A stretch of 64,000 nt of DNA from Brevipalpus yothersi (GCA_003956705.1 QZCP01000734.1:144652-208651), one strand, 5' to 3'; positions 1-12,772 are shown, counted from the stretch's first letter. A program made the numbers and translations. Notes: a model not told the origin generated them from the letters alone.

Positions 1-1947
1 AAGAAGATGAAGAATATCATATTCCCAAGCAGGATCACAGACCTCCTCAGGGTGAATTCCAAGTTCTCCCACCAGTAGCTGGTAGACCACCGGCAAGGCC
101 TCCAACATCAACACCCAATAGACCTACCTCTTCCACCAGACCACCTTCATCACCTCCGAGAGAGGATGAAGATTTTCCACCAGAATCCATGAGACCTCCT
201 CATTCTGATAGACCTTCTAGACCACCAGTATCATCTGGTGCATCATCATCATTTTTTGATGGAGATGAAGATGATGAAGAGGAGGATGAGGTGAATTTTG
301 ATGATGAGGAAGAAAATTATCCATCAAATACCGATAGACCACAACAATCAAGACCTCCACAATCTAGTAGTAGTAGACCTTCCACAAGACCACCCACATC
401 AACTCTTGGTGGTCATCATCAACAGCAACAGGGCCCATCACCACCTTTGGATGATGAATTTGAGGACGAAGACGACGATTCCTCAGAATCATTCACTACA
501 GATGAATTTAATCCGGGTTTCCAAACAGAACAATTCAATCCAGGTTTCCAACCTGATAAATTCACTCCCGGAATCTCTGGATCCAGCCCAGGATTCCCTG
601 CATTTGACAATAGTCCCTTCAGTCCATTCGGCAACAGTCCTGGTATTGGCAACAATCCACGCCCACAGACAGGACCATTCGCAAATGATTTCAATCCAGG
701 CCTCCAGCCATCCTATAGTGGTAGGCCAAATCAAGGTTTCATACCGGAAGATGATGACGATGACGATGATGAAGATGAACGATTGCAATCAAATTTGATG
801 GTGGATGATTCAGGCCCAGGACCACAGGGGCCACTTGGTCCTGATTCTTCAATTGGACCATATGATTTCGCTAACGATGATGGCTATGAAGAGAGTGGCT
901 ATGTTCCAGAAGAGTCAGATTATGAGCCTAATATTCCAAATTTTGAAACGGAGCGTCCACCATTGATAATCACCAATCTAGGACCACAAGGAGGAGGTGA
1001 TTCACTGGAAGGATGGGCTGTTGGTCCTGATGACAATATTGGAAGTGATCTTGAGGCTGAGGAAGATGATGAATTGAGCGATGATTGGGGTATGTTGAGG
1101 TATCACTACTGTACCCTCAACCTTTGACCGAGCCAAGTTTTGCAGTGGGGAATATTATCAGACAAAAACTTTAAATTCCCTTTTGCATAGTCCTTATTTT
1201 TTCTTCTATCCCCATTGACAAGTAAACTTTTGATTTTTTCAGATGATTTCCGTCAAAATTCAAACAACAATGGTTTTTCTAGTCCACAGCATGGCCATAA
1301 CCTAGGTCATAACCCAAGTCATAACCCAAGTCAAAACCCAAGTCAAAACCAAGGTCACCATGGTAATGGTCAAGCCATTTGAATTCGAAATTCGCTTTAA
1401 TCGTTATTCTTTTTTTTCAGATCAACCACTGAACAATTATAATTACCATGGTCAGTATCTAAGAGATGTGTTTTTTGACACAAAATGTGTTTCACTAAAT
1501 GTGGAAAATTCAAATAGCGTATCTGATCTTTATCATGGAAACTAAATTTTAATTCCTTTCCCTAGATTCTGAAGAGCATGATGAACATGGGTCTCAGAGC
1601 TCAGGTAATACTGATATGCTGAAGTATAGCCGTGATGATTCTCAATTTATCATATTCTTAATTTAGATGGAAATAGTTGGCTCAATAATAACTTGTTCGG
1701 TGTGATGTCAAACGATGTGGTTCGTGATTTTGTTCATAATCTGTTGAAATTCCTTGGTGTTAGACAAAAATTTGGTTCACAAAGATCTGAGATTGTTTCT
1801 GGTGTTGATATTGCCCGCAAAAAATGCGCTATTCTTGATGTAACTTATTTCATTCCACAATCATCGAAAAGCGATGGCAATGTTAAATCTTCAAATGTTT
1901 TGACAGCTTCTGCTGATAAAACTAATGAACAACAATCAACTAGATAG
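1..1947 (+). CDS. Pro/Asp/Glu-rich low-complexity protein, 5' partial
   Basis: The frame is already open at the window start, so the N-terminus is missing. Exons: <1-1089, 1243-1362, 1421-1450, 1566-1604, 1667-1947; every internal intron is phase 1 and the chain stays in frame to a TAG stop. The large first exon is dominated by Arg-Pro-Pro motifs, long Asp/Glu runs and FNPGFQ-type repeats (around 505-570). The second exon carries short repeats of the form HNPSQNPS. The last exon looks folded (hydrophobic helix VHNLLKFLGV, then a KKCAIL stretch) before a polar tail. Composition suggests an extracellular or matrix-type disordered protein, but no signal peptide can be seen because the 5' end is missing. 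No known family was recognised. The tiny symmetric exons suggest growth by exon duplication. Confidence 0.7.
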
Positions 1948-2148
1948 ATCAGCTTAAATATCAGGCATTCCACGGAAGAGCTCAATGAAATGGTAATCGT
2001 AAATGGTAAAGTAATCTCAGATGAGCTCAAAGTTCTCAAGATCATGAGAATTTTAGATTTATTAAAATTATTACTCCAAAACAAAAGAAAAAGTGATCAA
2101 AATAATCTTATCAATTTAAGGGACATGAGATAATCAATGTGTTTGTTT

Positions 2149-3598
2149 TCATTTTTTCCAATGAGAATGATATCCATAACCATACCCCAATCCACCATAG
2201 CCACCATAACCGCCATATGGATAACTTCCATATCCTGAATAATGAATAATGATAAAATCAATCATGAACTTTTCGAAAATCAGTCTCAATTTTCAGCCTC
2301 ACCATAGCCACCATAACCAGAGTAAGGATAATTGTACGAATAAGGACCTAGAAGATAATGTCAAAAATTTTTCCCATAAATCTTTGTTATACTAAATATG
2401 ATCTATTCCATGAACACCATGACGACACTTAAAAAGAATATCTGATAAGTTTCTCTCTTTTCTTTATCAGAAATTCTTATATTCAAATACACCATGACCA
2501 GGCTAGTCGATTGTTCATGTCCTGATGTTAGCTCATGCATGATGATTACAATAAGAACCTTGAAACATCATTCCTCAAGATTGTCAAAACTCATCTTTTC
2601 GACGGTTTTTATCCATATCTATTCAGGCAGAACTTTCGCTCACCAAGGCTGAACGAAGCCACTGTCTAATTAAGCTTTACAAAAGTTTTCAGAATCTTAA
2701 CTACTCCTTGATTGAACCATGAGAGAACATTTTATTATCACTCATTCTAGGAAAATTAATGATTCCAGTGCCCCTGGAAAAGAATGGAAAGTGATATGTT
2801 ATACTCACTTAACCCTCCATAGCCTCCGTAACCTCCGTAACCCCCGTAACCCCCATAACCTCCATAGCCTCCATAGCCTCCGTAGCCTCCGTAACCTCCA
2901 TAGCTATCATAACTGGAGATAGATGAAATGAAATACGGGAAAAAGTGATCTGGTATTCAAATCACGAATATTCAGATGATACATACCCATGATATCCATA
3001 ATACGGATTACTCAGACCTGAATAATTGCGAAAAAAAGTGTATCTATCAATAATAGTCCGGTGAGGTGACGATTTGAATTATCGATAGCAAACGTTATCG
3101 TTCTTTAAAGAGTTGGAATGCTTTCTATTGATCAGATAGAAGTTGGTCTAATAACAGATGATCTTGGTATATGGGAAACTTACCATAACCTAAGGAACCA
3201 TATCTGAGACCGTTGATTGGGATGAAATTTGACAATAAATAAATGGTTATCCACAGTGAAACGATTAATGATGTATTAATTTTGAGTTCCTGTAATCCAA
3301 AATAATTTCAGATGAAGTTTTTTACTCAATAACACTCTTCAAAATTATCTCTCAGCTCATTTGAGAAACTTTTTATCGTAATTTTTTTCTGGACCGATCA
3401 ACGATCGAAACATAATTGTAACTCATGTTATCCATATAAAATCAAATGAATCTTCGAAAAAATCATGCAAAACATACACCCAATAGATACACAAACATGT
3501 ATATAAATATATTTTGGAAAACTCAATTTCATTTTGACCAAGAGTGGAAAAAATTTGAAAGCAGAAACATAATTTATCTAACTCACTTTTTGGAACAT
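2149..3598 (-). CDS. Gly-Tyr-rich small secreted protein
   Basis: Reconstructed exons (minus strand): 3587-3598, 3184-3289, 2987-3017, 2809-2912, 2303-2347, 2149-2234, giving 127 aa. The start exon encodes only four residues (MFQK) and is the least certain. The second exon encodes a hydrophobic signal-like segment (LIVSLWITIYLLSNF). The rest is almost entirely Gly-Gly-Tyr repeats, with about ten tandem GGY units in exon 4, then SYNYPYSGYGGYG and a basic tail ending HSHWKK. GY-rich secreted proteins occur in arthropod cuticle, cement, silk glue and antimicrobial peptides; composition alone cannot choose. It is transcribed away from the Pro/acidic gene on its left and lies next to the tandem secreted array, which fits a locus for extracellular material. 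Confidence 0.7.
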
Positions 3599-4616
3599 TG
3601 TACGTATCGAAAATAAGAACCAAACAATAAAAATGGACAAAACGTAGGATCAATAAGTCAAATCAATGGTAAAAATTATCATCACAATTCGATGATATTG
3701 ATGCTGTTTGAATTGATTGGGAAAAATATTTCGACTAGTCACTCTCACTCTCAAATCACAATGAACATTCCCTCATTCTCTCTCGCTTTCTCTCTCTCTC
3801 ATAACACCAAAACATAATCATCTACGTAAACGGCCTTAGCTCACCCCTTGATCAGGATGCAAATGAAAGAATTCCGCTTTGTAATTGTAATTGTTTTACC
3901 ACTAACATAATGACCTGCATGGAATCCTCCGAGTCTCTCTCTCTCTCTCTCTCTCTCTCTTTGGTAGTAGTAGATCTTCTGTACATTTACCCGAAGCTTT
4001 AACGATGAATAAAAAATGTTAATAATGATGATAAAATGCATCGGGTATTCGTTACGCTATTGAACTTCATCCATCATTAGTTCAATTCATGCGAGAATTT
4101 TTTTCTCTTTCTGTTTAACGATTTCTGGGCCAAAAATTGCGGAAATTATTTATTGGCTTTTGATGAATGATTTATTTTTTTACCGTAATTTCCCTCTGTT
4201 TTGGGAACAACAGTCAAATAGCTGGATAGCTTCACCTAATATTGATATTTTAAAGTTTTTTCCCTTCATGATGACTTCAATGGTGATTGACTGAATTCTA
4301 GACATTCAGTTTTCTTCATCATCTCTATCGCCCTCAAACGCTTAAGGCATATATAAGAATGAATGGAATGAAGGCTAAAACTTGGTGTAAAAGGACAATA
4401 TTGTATTGATAATAATAGTTCGGTTGTTGTTTTTTGAAGGTTCAAATGAATACATGAAAATTCCCATATTCACAGTTTGCAAAGCAATTCTATTGAATTC
4501 TCAGATAATCATACATTTCATGGTTAAGGAGAAAAAAAAGATCGGATCATAAAAGTCGAAAACTAGAAAAACTCAGCTTCATTTCATGGTTTTCTACTAT
4601 TCTTATGATATGACTA
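3599..4616. other. Intergenic spacer with CT microsatellite
   Basis: No supported gene. It contains a (CT)n tract at about 3934-3962 and general AT-rich sequence. Short open frames here are created by the repeat or are unsupported. Confidence 0.6.
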
Positions 4617-5415
4617 CTAGAACTTTTTGCCATATCGTGCTTCCACCTCCTTTTGTCGACAATCCAATCCATCTCTCAGATTTTCAATCTGAAGATGTAG
4701 CAAAAAATCGTGTAACATATTTCTTCGCTGAATGGCCACATCATAGAGAAAATCTTTCACCATATTGGATTGACGAAGATCCAAGTGGGATGGAAAATGA
4801 AGATCAGTACATGAGTTGGCAATGTCAAACAATTTCTCGGCTTGCAGTGAGCCTCCATCAAACATTTGGGCTTGCTCTTGTGCCGTTTTGTCCTCAATTA
4901 TTAGTGTTTTACTGTTACATGGAAGTTTAAGTAATATGAGAGGAGAAAGTGCATGAGCTGGACAATTGGAATTGGGTTCTGGTCCAGATCTTTGCAGTGA
5001 TTCCATGGCACATAGAAAATTCTGAATGTAATGAACGAAGAATACAGCTGTTATCATCACAATATGTGGTTTTATAGTTCTCATTTCTTACCATTTCCAG
5101 AGCAAATGCATCAGCAATTGATCGAAGTCTTAGGGTAGCATGTTCAATGTTCTCGTAGGTTTCATTTCGATCTATTAATCGAAGTTTCATGGCATTAACA
5201 ACTCCATCCAGATCATTAGTTTCGACCACCGAATCACAAGCGAACCCGAGATCTTCATTTCTCAAAACAATCGCAAAACTCTCTGAAACAGATGGAAAAG
5301 CCATCAGAATATCGAAAAATCTGAAAATACTTGCGAAGAAACCGAGAAAAAGTCACAAACCATTGATTAGCAAAAGTCCAACTCCAAAGAGAAACGTTAT
5401 AATTGTTGGAATCAT
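4617..5415 (-). CDS. Tandem secreted family member 1 (N cap - variable - C cap)
   Basis: Exons (minus): 5361-5415, 5092-5282, 4617-5021; 216 aa. Exon 1 is a signal peptide (MIPTIITFLFGVGLLLIN) ending in phase 1. Exon 2 is the N-terminal module, with the family pattern IVLRNEDLGFACDS and a predicted helical remainder, ending in phase 0. Exon 3 holds a variable segment with extra cysteines and then the C-terminal module SCTDLHFPSHLDL followed by a helix containing AIQRRNMLHDFL. Compared with its neighbours the centre is short and not strongly repetitive, and it has four additional Cys. The function is unknown and no established domain was recognised. The start was chosen because it gives a signal peptide and the phase-1 junction shared by the other copies. 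Confidence 0.75.
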
Positions 5416-6501
5416 TTTTTAAACAATTAATTTGGATCTTCACTGCCAACTCATCCAATTTACATATGGAACTTATATCATCTCCAAACAATCAGTGTAA
5501 TCTCTCAATGCCAGTGATTCATTTACCATGGTTATCACCCATTTTCATTTACAGTTAACATCTGGCTATATGAAGGATATACCGTTTGTACCGTGTGTCT
5601 AGGTCGATGCTCTTCAAAATCACAATTTTTTTTATGGAGAGCCAATTTCTTTACAATAGAAACACAATGTAAAAATTTGAACATCTTAATCCAGCTTGCT
5701 GATTTATATAAGACCCCATTAAAAGCTTTGGTGGAATCAGGCCCTCTTTTCGATCTTGAAAGATTGTAGTCTCAAACAGTGTCGAATTTTCCAATTGAGA
5801 TGATTTCTTGAATCAAATTGGATGATAATGCGATTTTTTTATAACTAGAAGAAATAGTTTTCACTATTCTGATTCTAATTTTACTCGATTCCTCACTTTT
5901 CTCAATGGAATGGCTATCAAGGTTTGCACTGATCTGTAAAAAGCTGGTTACCAAATACGAATCTCTTTCACAAAGGAACGGAATTAAGGATTAAGATGAG
6001 GAAACATATCTGATTGCCATCTACTGAATCTTATAAATTTTTAAGTTCTAGTCTTAAGAATTCATTTGATCGTCAGTTACTTGGGTTCAATTTTGGCAAC
6101 ATTAATTCCACAAATCAGTGTATTTAAGGTGACTAGCTAGATTCTCATCATTCCTTCTTGATCTACGTAATCCACCTTATCAGTGAATCAAACTTATTTC
6201 TCAGAAACTTCAATTCAATAATGAAATTCCATCTAATTACAATGTAACAATTATGAACCATTTTCAAGTAAGTAACACCGGTTTTTATTGTTTTTTCACA
6301 CATATTAGTTAGGGTAAATCTATTTTAGCTATTTTTCGAGACTGTAGAGAATATAAATATAATTTCATAAAATATATACTATGATTAAACGAGATAGTAA
6401 TAAAATATATTTATATTACATTATATTTTATATTCATTCTTCCCTGAATTGAGCTTTAAAGCTCCAGGGTATCAATAGTAATCTAAATCGTTTTATAAAT
6501 C
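5416..6501. other. Intergenic spacer
   Basis: AT-rich spacer between members 1 and 2. The possible TATA box listed separately is the only signal seen; the short open frame near 5772-5954 has no family motif. Confidence 0.5.
5704..5710 (-). promoter_or_regulatory. Possible TATA box upstream of member 1
   Basis: TATATAA on the minus strand, but about 290 nt from the proposed start codon. That is further than in the other copies, so either the 5' UTR is longer or the match is accidental. Confidence 0.25.
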
Positions 6502-7414
6502 TCAATCCAGTCTTATGCGAGGCTGGTCCAAAATTTGTGCTATCAGCCTCTGTGGAGTGTCATTTATGTTCAATAAAAGGGGAAACTGAAGGATTTCACA
6601 TATATTTCTGGATGAAAATAGAAAATTCTTTATGGAATCCATCACCGGTTTCAATGGATGAAGCCCCTGGTGAGATTCAGGTTGCTCTTTCGGTGGCTTA
6701 TTGGAGATAGGTTTCCCGTGGGTGGGTTTCTCTTGTGAAGATTGATCTGTAGTAAGCTCAGTAGAGGCAAGTTCATCAGATAGAACATCATCAGATGAAA
6801 TATCATTGGATGGTGATTGATCAGAGGAAAGTTGATCTAAAGGAGCCTCATCAAAGGGAAGCTCGTCCAATAGAGGGTCCTTTGTAAGAGATGTATCCAA
6901 AGGTGTCTCATCTGAAGCAGATTGATCTGGAGTAGGCTCATCTGTAGTAGTAGGTTCCTCTGAATTGGGTTCATCTTCCTCTTCATAGTGAAAATCAGAC
7001 TGTTCATGTGTCGGCTTATCTACTGGATCGTCCTCATAAGTGTTCTGTGGTTGCTGTGGTATCAGAAAATTTTGTCCCTTGACTGATAGAAAGAAGCCAT
7101 CAATCAATCTTTTAATCAGTTCCGCTATCTTGGCTGAAAATTTTTTAATCTTGCTTTCTTCAATCTTTTGGGCTCGAAGATGTTGCTCAATCCTGATTTT
7201 CGTTTGTTCAAGCTTTCCACCAGACTCTTTGTACGCTTTGCATGCGAATTTTAGATCACTTTTCCCGAGGATCAACGATTCTGAACCTACGATAATACCA
7301 GCTGACATCTACAATTTTAGAACAAGAAATGTGTACACAGAGAATAGTCTTACCTTGAATAGAACATAGCATTACAAGGAATCCAATGGATACCAACACG
7401 ATAGATATACCCAT
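6502..7414 (-). CDS. Tandem secreted family member 2, acidic Asp/Ser/Pro centre, shortened C cap
   Basis: Exons (minus): 7354-7414 and 6502-7301; 286 aa. The signal peptide is MGISIVLVSIGFLVMLCSIQ with the family phase-1 junction. The N module has ILGKSDLKFACKAYKES and a Lys/Glu-rich helix. The intron that normally follows the N module is absent here. The centre is a long acidic region of imperfect units such as DEPTPDQSASDETPLD, later becoming Lys/Pro-rich. The C module begins normally (NICEILQFPLLLNI) but ends about 20 residues later without the conserved Q-R helix. It may be a truncated or diverged copy, though the frame is otherwise intact. Function unknown. Confidence 0.75.
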
Positions 7415-8558
7415 AGTCGAGAGGTTTTTTTCCTTTTTCAACTCCAGCTCAAAAAAACATTCTAATTAACTAATGGGAGATGAGAATACAATTATATACT
7501 TGCTGTGTTCGGCGGCGCAGCTTACTTTCCCCCCTCTGGTGAATAAATTATCTGTCGAAAAACTTTAGTTCATCAAAGTTTTTCCAGTATTTCACTTCTA
7601 ACGACTGATGCGATAAAAACCAATCGATCAATCAGTAGAAGGGAAAAAGTCTCTGAACTTTCGATTCAAATGTAGCGAATAAATAGATAAATAAATAAAT
7701 AAATTGACTTCGATAGAATGCAAAAATCACACAATTAACTGTATACTGAACAACCCCCAACCTGGATCCATCCAGCTTTCTCAAAGTTTCGTAATTTTAC
7801 CTCAAATGATGAAAGTTATCTGTAATACAAGTTGAATAAAGTATACATGTGGCACAAGAGATCAGAAGTTTTACGAGACAATGGAGTTTCACTTGATTAT
7901 GCCACTTTCATTGGATAAATTATTGCTTTTAATTAGCTATATCTAATAAGATTGTGTAATATTTCTACCCTTCCTATGAACTTTCGATTGATATCGATAA
8001 TGGAGATTTCATGCTTGACAATCATTTATCCAAAATTGGTCACTATTCTGAGAACCAGATTATTCAGAATATTTCTTATCACTTAACATTCATATATCAA
8101 ATTAGATTTTACATTATATCATAAGATATGTATGTATGAGTGATGGACAATAATTATCTTCACACATTACACAACATAATGATCATCTTTTAACATAGAT
8201 GCTCATGTTCAGAGGCAACTTTATGAAATCATCCAAACCATCGCATCTGTTTAGTTCATTGACAAAAGCAATTATGTATTCATTAATCAGATGAGCAAAT
8301 TGATCTACATACAGCAAATGGTGTCCCACTGAAATATGGTGACTTATGAGATTTACTCGACTTTTTTTCGGATTGGTAGTTGATATTTACTCAGAAAATT
8401 AGGGCGAAAAATGCATCTCCCTAGGAAAACAATTGAAATATATCCTTAAGATTATCTTATCAGATTATTTTATTAGAAATTCACAATTATTTTTTGACTA
8501 ATAAAATTTCAAAGAAAACAATTCTGTTAAAATTGTGATATCGAATCATATTATTCAT
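7415..8558. other. Intergenic spacer
   Basis: About 1.1 kb of AT-rich DNA between members 2 and 3. Apart from the member 2 TATA box at its start, no gene-like frame, RNA gene or repeat array was seen. Confidence 0.5.
7492..7498 (-). promoter_or_regulatory. TATA box, member 2
   Basis: TATATAA on the minus strand about 80 nt upstream of the start codon, the same type and distance as in several sister genes. Confidence 0.5.
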
Positions 8559-9410
8559 TTATTTCAAGGACTCTCTAGACCGTTCAGCTTCCAAGAAATG
8601 TACAAACATTTTTTGTCGCTGAATAATCAAATCGAGCAAAAATTTTCGTACCTGCTGAGGTTTGTTCAGATCAAGTAGGAATGGAAATTCTATTTGACGA
8701 CACATCCCCTTCATTTGATCTAAAAATCTGTAAAATGATCGATTGATAAATTCAAGGAACATTTTCCACGGGGCTTCCATAGAGTTCTTCAATTCTTCCT
8801 GATTAACCAATTCACCGGCGTTCTCGATACTCAGAAAATCTGATGGAATACCTTCTATAGTGGGTGGAGAAATACCTTCAGCTTCAAAAACTACCGAAGG
8901 AGGACCAGTAACCACGCTTACACTTGGCATATGGCTTGATATCTCATTCAATGACGAGGCAACCACATCAGTGGCTGTTTGCTAGGGTTTACAAAAATGA
9001 TAAGAATGTGATGAATTGATAAAAAATATCATGATACATGTAAGTACATTAGTGTATTCACCTTAAGATAATTTTTATCACCAAATTGACTGGTCATTGC
9101 CATCACAAGTCGTCCAATTAGCGATGAATTTTGATCCAATTCCTCTTTCGTAACATGCTTAGCCAATAGTCGATCATATAGTTGAACAATTGTTTCGTTC
9201 ACATGATGATTTGATTCGGTATATGTTTTACAGATGAATCGTAGATCATCATTTTTCAGGATGATACCTTGGCATACTGAAAGATATACCGGAAAGAGAT
9301 ATTAATAAAGGAAAAGGTGAATAAAAGATCGATATAATTTGAAAAATAATCACATATTCACCTATTATATAGCAGCTCAGCACAATCAAGAGTTCCTTGA
9401 AAACTTTCAT
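8559..9410 (-). CDS. Tandem secreted family member 3
   Basis: Exons (minus): 9362-9410, 9062-9276, 8559-8981; 228 aa, with phases 1 and 0 as in the sister genes. The signal peptide is MKVFKELLIVLSCYII. The N module is GIILKNDDLRFICKTYTES, with an Asn-Glu-Thr helix start shared with members 4, 5 and 7. The centre is Ser/Val/Pro/Glu-rich (for example VSVVTGPPSVVFEAEGIS) and not strongly repetitive. The C module is MCRQIEFPFLLDLNKPQQ followed by a helix containing LIIQRQKMFVHFLEAE. This copy is close to what the family consensus looks like and makes a good search seed. Function unknown; secretion is predicted from the N-terminus. Confidence 0.78.
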
Positions 9411-10521
9411 TTCAGAAACAATATTAAAAGTTACAGGTGTGAATGAAACTTCAACCAAATGAGCTGACTTTTTATCTCATTCCAAGTATCTCTCTGGTTT
9501 TCATGACAATATGTGATGATCGCTTGAAATGATAAAAAAAGCTTAAAATTAAATTGGAACATCGCTTAGAGACGAGACTGATGTAAGTATCTACATGATG
9601 ACTGTACAAAGGGTTTCATTTAGATTCGGATAAAAGAATTACTTATTTATTTATTGTTCGACTTCAGATCGGGTGAACGAATATCCTCTAAACTTTTTGG
9701 ATAAATCATACAATCACATTCGAATTATCAGGAAATTTGGTCAATTTTATCTATTCAATTTTTTATCATGCACACCGATGGAAAATGTTTCAAAATTTAA
9801 ACTTTTAAGATCATTATACCAGATATTCATTTTCTTATTCTGTTTGGTTTCTGAATAGGATGTCTTCATCCATTTTCAAACTCAATTATCTCGTTCACAA
9901 AACTCAAGAAGAACTTTTTCTTTTTCCCTTCCAACGAAAGTAATAAATATTCCCAATTAATATTGGTATACTTATAGTGGTTGAAAAAATCTTTCACCTT
10001 ATCTTTATTTGAATACATTTTTTGACTAGTGTAACCAAGTCGAGACCCTTGCCATGGGTCCAGTGTTTAACCAAATTCAAAACAATTCAAGTTTAATTGC
10101 TAATCGAAAGTGGAAGATGATGGATGTGGATCTTCATACTTTCTATTCTCTATTCTCTCTCTAGTTTAACAGGTCAGAATGTTGTTATGAAGATGATGGA
10201 ATAAAAGACTCAAACTTTCGCTCTGGAAGTATCAACTTCAAACTATTTGTATGGTTTTTATCCAATGATGTAACAAAAGGATAGATATCACCAATTGAAG
10301 CTAATTTTAGATTGTAGGTTTATTTTTTCCATATGATTTATGATAAATAAAGATATCGATTGGACAGTTTAATATATTAAATGAGCAAGATGAATCTTTT
10401 CTAGTCTTTAAAATTATCTGAAGAAACCAGGATATTGCCTTCATCTAATTAGAGGAAAATTATCGGGGTATATTCTAATGGCTTATTCTAATGGAAATCC
10501 TAAGTCAAGCATATAATTGAG
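9411..10521. other. Intergenic spacer
   Basis: AT-rich DNA. A weak TATA-like GATAAAAAG lies on the minus strand near 9469-9475, about 60 nt upstream of member 3. Nothing else was supported. Confidence 0.45.
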
Positions 10522-11789
10522 CTATTGTATTTTAGCATTTCGGCTTGTGATTATCTGATGTTTCACATAAGAAGCAAGAATTTCGTTCTTCTGTTCAGTT
10601 AAACTATTGAACAGATTACTAATCTGCTTGGGATCATCGGTTTCTATTGAGAGAGGGAATCTGAGTTTGCGACATGATGTTTTTAGTCCCGAAAAAAATG
10701 ATGCCAGAAGTGGGCCAAGATGTCCTAATCGACCGTTTGGATTGTTTACCGAATTACCATTAAAATTTGGTGGTTTCCAACCTTGTCCAATGTTGTTGAA
10801 GAAAGCTGCTGGTGATGGTGGCTTATTATTAGGATTACCCCAATCGATTTTCCCATTAAATCCTGGGAAGACCGAATTTGGCTTATTTTCCGGTAATTCT
10901 TGTCGAGGAGCTTCATCTTCTTCCTTTTCTTCATCTTCATCAATTGAATTATAATCACCATTCTCTTGGATTGGTGGATACTCTGGTTCTTCAACCTTAT
11001 CATTTTCGATTGGAGTAACTATTGGTTGACCAACAGTTCCAACTGCCGGCTTGGTACCATTTGTTTCCGTTGTTTCTATACTGGAATTGCCTCCAGCCAA
11101 CAGAAATGATACAACAAATGGATAGAATACCTCTACTTTGAAACCTGGTTGAGCACCCATTGAAACTGTCGGCCCTTGTGAACTTGTTGATGCACCAGCA
11201 TTCAACGGTTTAGCCTACAGAAATTAATAAGAATATGAGAATATAAGGAATAAATGCTGCCTAATTTGACAGGAGGAAGAAGATTTTCTCAAAAAAGTAT
11301 CACAATGAATCAAAAAATTTGTAATTTCATCAAGTACAATGCTATCAGCAACCACTCAATAAATCGAAAATTATCATGTATCAAGATGGTAAAATATTCT
11401 ACTCACCCTGAGGAGGGCAACTTTACTGGGATTCTCTGTGATTTTGGCCACTATTTTCTCTATTATGGGTAGGTTTCGTTTGTATTCTTGATTTGAAATT
11501 TCTCGTCCAAATAATTCCTCTCTCAAACGTTCCATGGTTTCATTCATTTCACCAGTTTTCTGGAATGATTGACAAACCATTCTGAGGTCATCCTGGTATA
11601 ACACTACACCATTGGCTCCTGGTTGACAAATGGAAAAACATATCATCCCATGAATCAACTGTATATTGTTTACGGTACTATTGATAGTATTTTATTTTAT
11701 CATATTTTATCAGAAAACAACATCGGACATCTCTTACCCAGGAAGAAGAATGCAATCAGCGAAAAGAGACTATATTTCAGATAGTACAT
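10522..11789 (-). CDS. Tandem secreted family member 4, acidic then Asn/Gly/Pro-rich centre
   Basis: Exons (minus): 11738-11789, 11407-11618, 10522-11214; 318 aa. The signal peptide is MYYLKYSLFSLIAFFFLG. The N module is VVLYQDDLRMVCQSFQKT and then MNETMERLREEL. The centre starts with a Ser/Thr-rich part and a hydrophobic segment (VEVFYPFVVSFLLAGG), passes through an acidic stretch (SIDEDEEKEEDEAPRQ), and ends in an Asn/Gly/Pro-rich part (PNFNGNSVNNPNGRLG). The C module is TSCRKLRFPLSIETDDPKQI with a helix containing EQKNEILASYV, where Q-K replaces Q-R. It is one of the longer members. Composition suggests a disordered, possibly self-associating middle between two small helical caps; that role is inferred. 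Confidence 0.78.
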
Positions 11790-12772
11790 CTCGATAATGA
11801 TCAATTAAAATCTTGCGAGAATAAAAAAACTTATATATTTAATCGATGTCAATCGACACGAAACACTATTCTAACTCTGCTGACTTTTCACACCTTTTTT
11901 TCCAATCACTATAGGATCAGATGGAAGCTTTAATCATTTGAAAGAGCAAAAAAATATGGTCCACACTGGAAAGGAGGTGCTTTAAGTTCTTCGACTTTTC
12001 AAACCCTGTGTTGCTTTTTTGCCATAAGTTTGTCTCGATCAGTAACCCAAATACGTTCGAGAAGAGCAGAGTCTCCACAAGTTTCATGAATATTCAGCTC
12101 GATCTAATTAGTTTGAGGTAATGATTTTCACAATAAAGTAACAGATGAACTGAATTTAGAGTACAGATTCCTCGGGGGGAACCTTTTTTTCTAGTGTCAA
12201 AAGAGAGTGATATGAGTGAAACTCATTAGAATTCATAGTCGAACAGTTCTGCTAATTGGGCCGTTAACCTTGTTTGAAACGATTGAAACAGATTTTTAAA
12301 AATGCAAATGAATTTAAATCTCAACAAACTTTTTCGACAATGTTACTAATTTATTCTAGAGTTTGAGGATCCTATTTTCATGGCAAAACTCACAAGGATC
12401 TAGCAATTCAGCAAGGACAAAATGGATATTATCACTGAAAAAAAGTGTTCAAAAAGTATCTTTACATCATGAATCTTTTTCTACAAACATTTGCTTTAAT
12501 GTCTGGTGATTATTCATTATGTTAGGCAGCATTTTATTTACGCGAGAATGAAAATTTCAAAATGAAAGCATGCACATAAGATGAAACAACTTCGAGATGA
12601 TTCGATCTGATTAAAATTCACTAAAGCTTGGACTCATTTTAATTTCATATGACTGTTAAGAGTTTTTATTTGTCAAAAAGAATAGAATAATTTGATATCA
12701 TAGCAGTTGAGGGCGTTTTCAGTACAACACTTCTCTCCAGAATATTGTGAGTATCAAGATTGTTTCCATTTC
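11790..12772. other. Intergenic spacer
   Basis: Apart from the member 4 TATA box, nothing gene-like was seen in this AT-rich spacer. Confidence 0.45.
11831..11837 (-). promoter_or_regulatory. TATA box, member 4
   Basis: TATATAA on the minus strand about 42-48 nt upstream of the start codon, implying a very short 5' UTR. Confidence 0.55.

Noticed and set aside
5772..5954. Minus-strand 60-aa frame between members 1 and 2
   Set aside because: Checked as a decayed family copy; it has neither the D-D-L-x3-C nor the C-x2-L-x-F-P motif.
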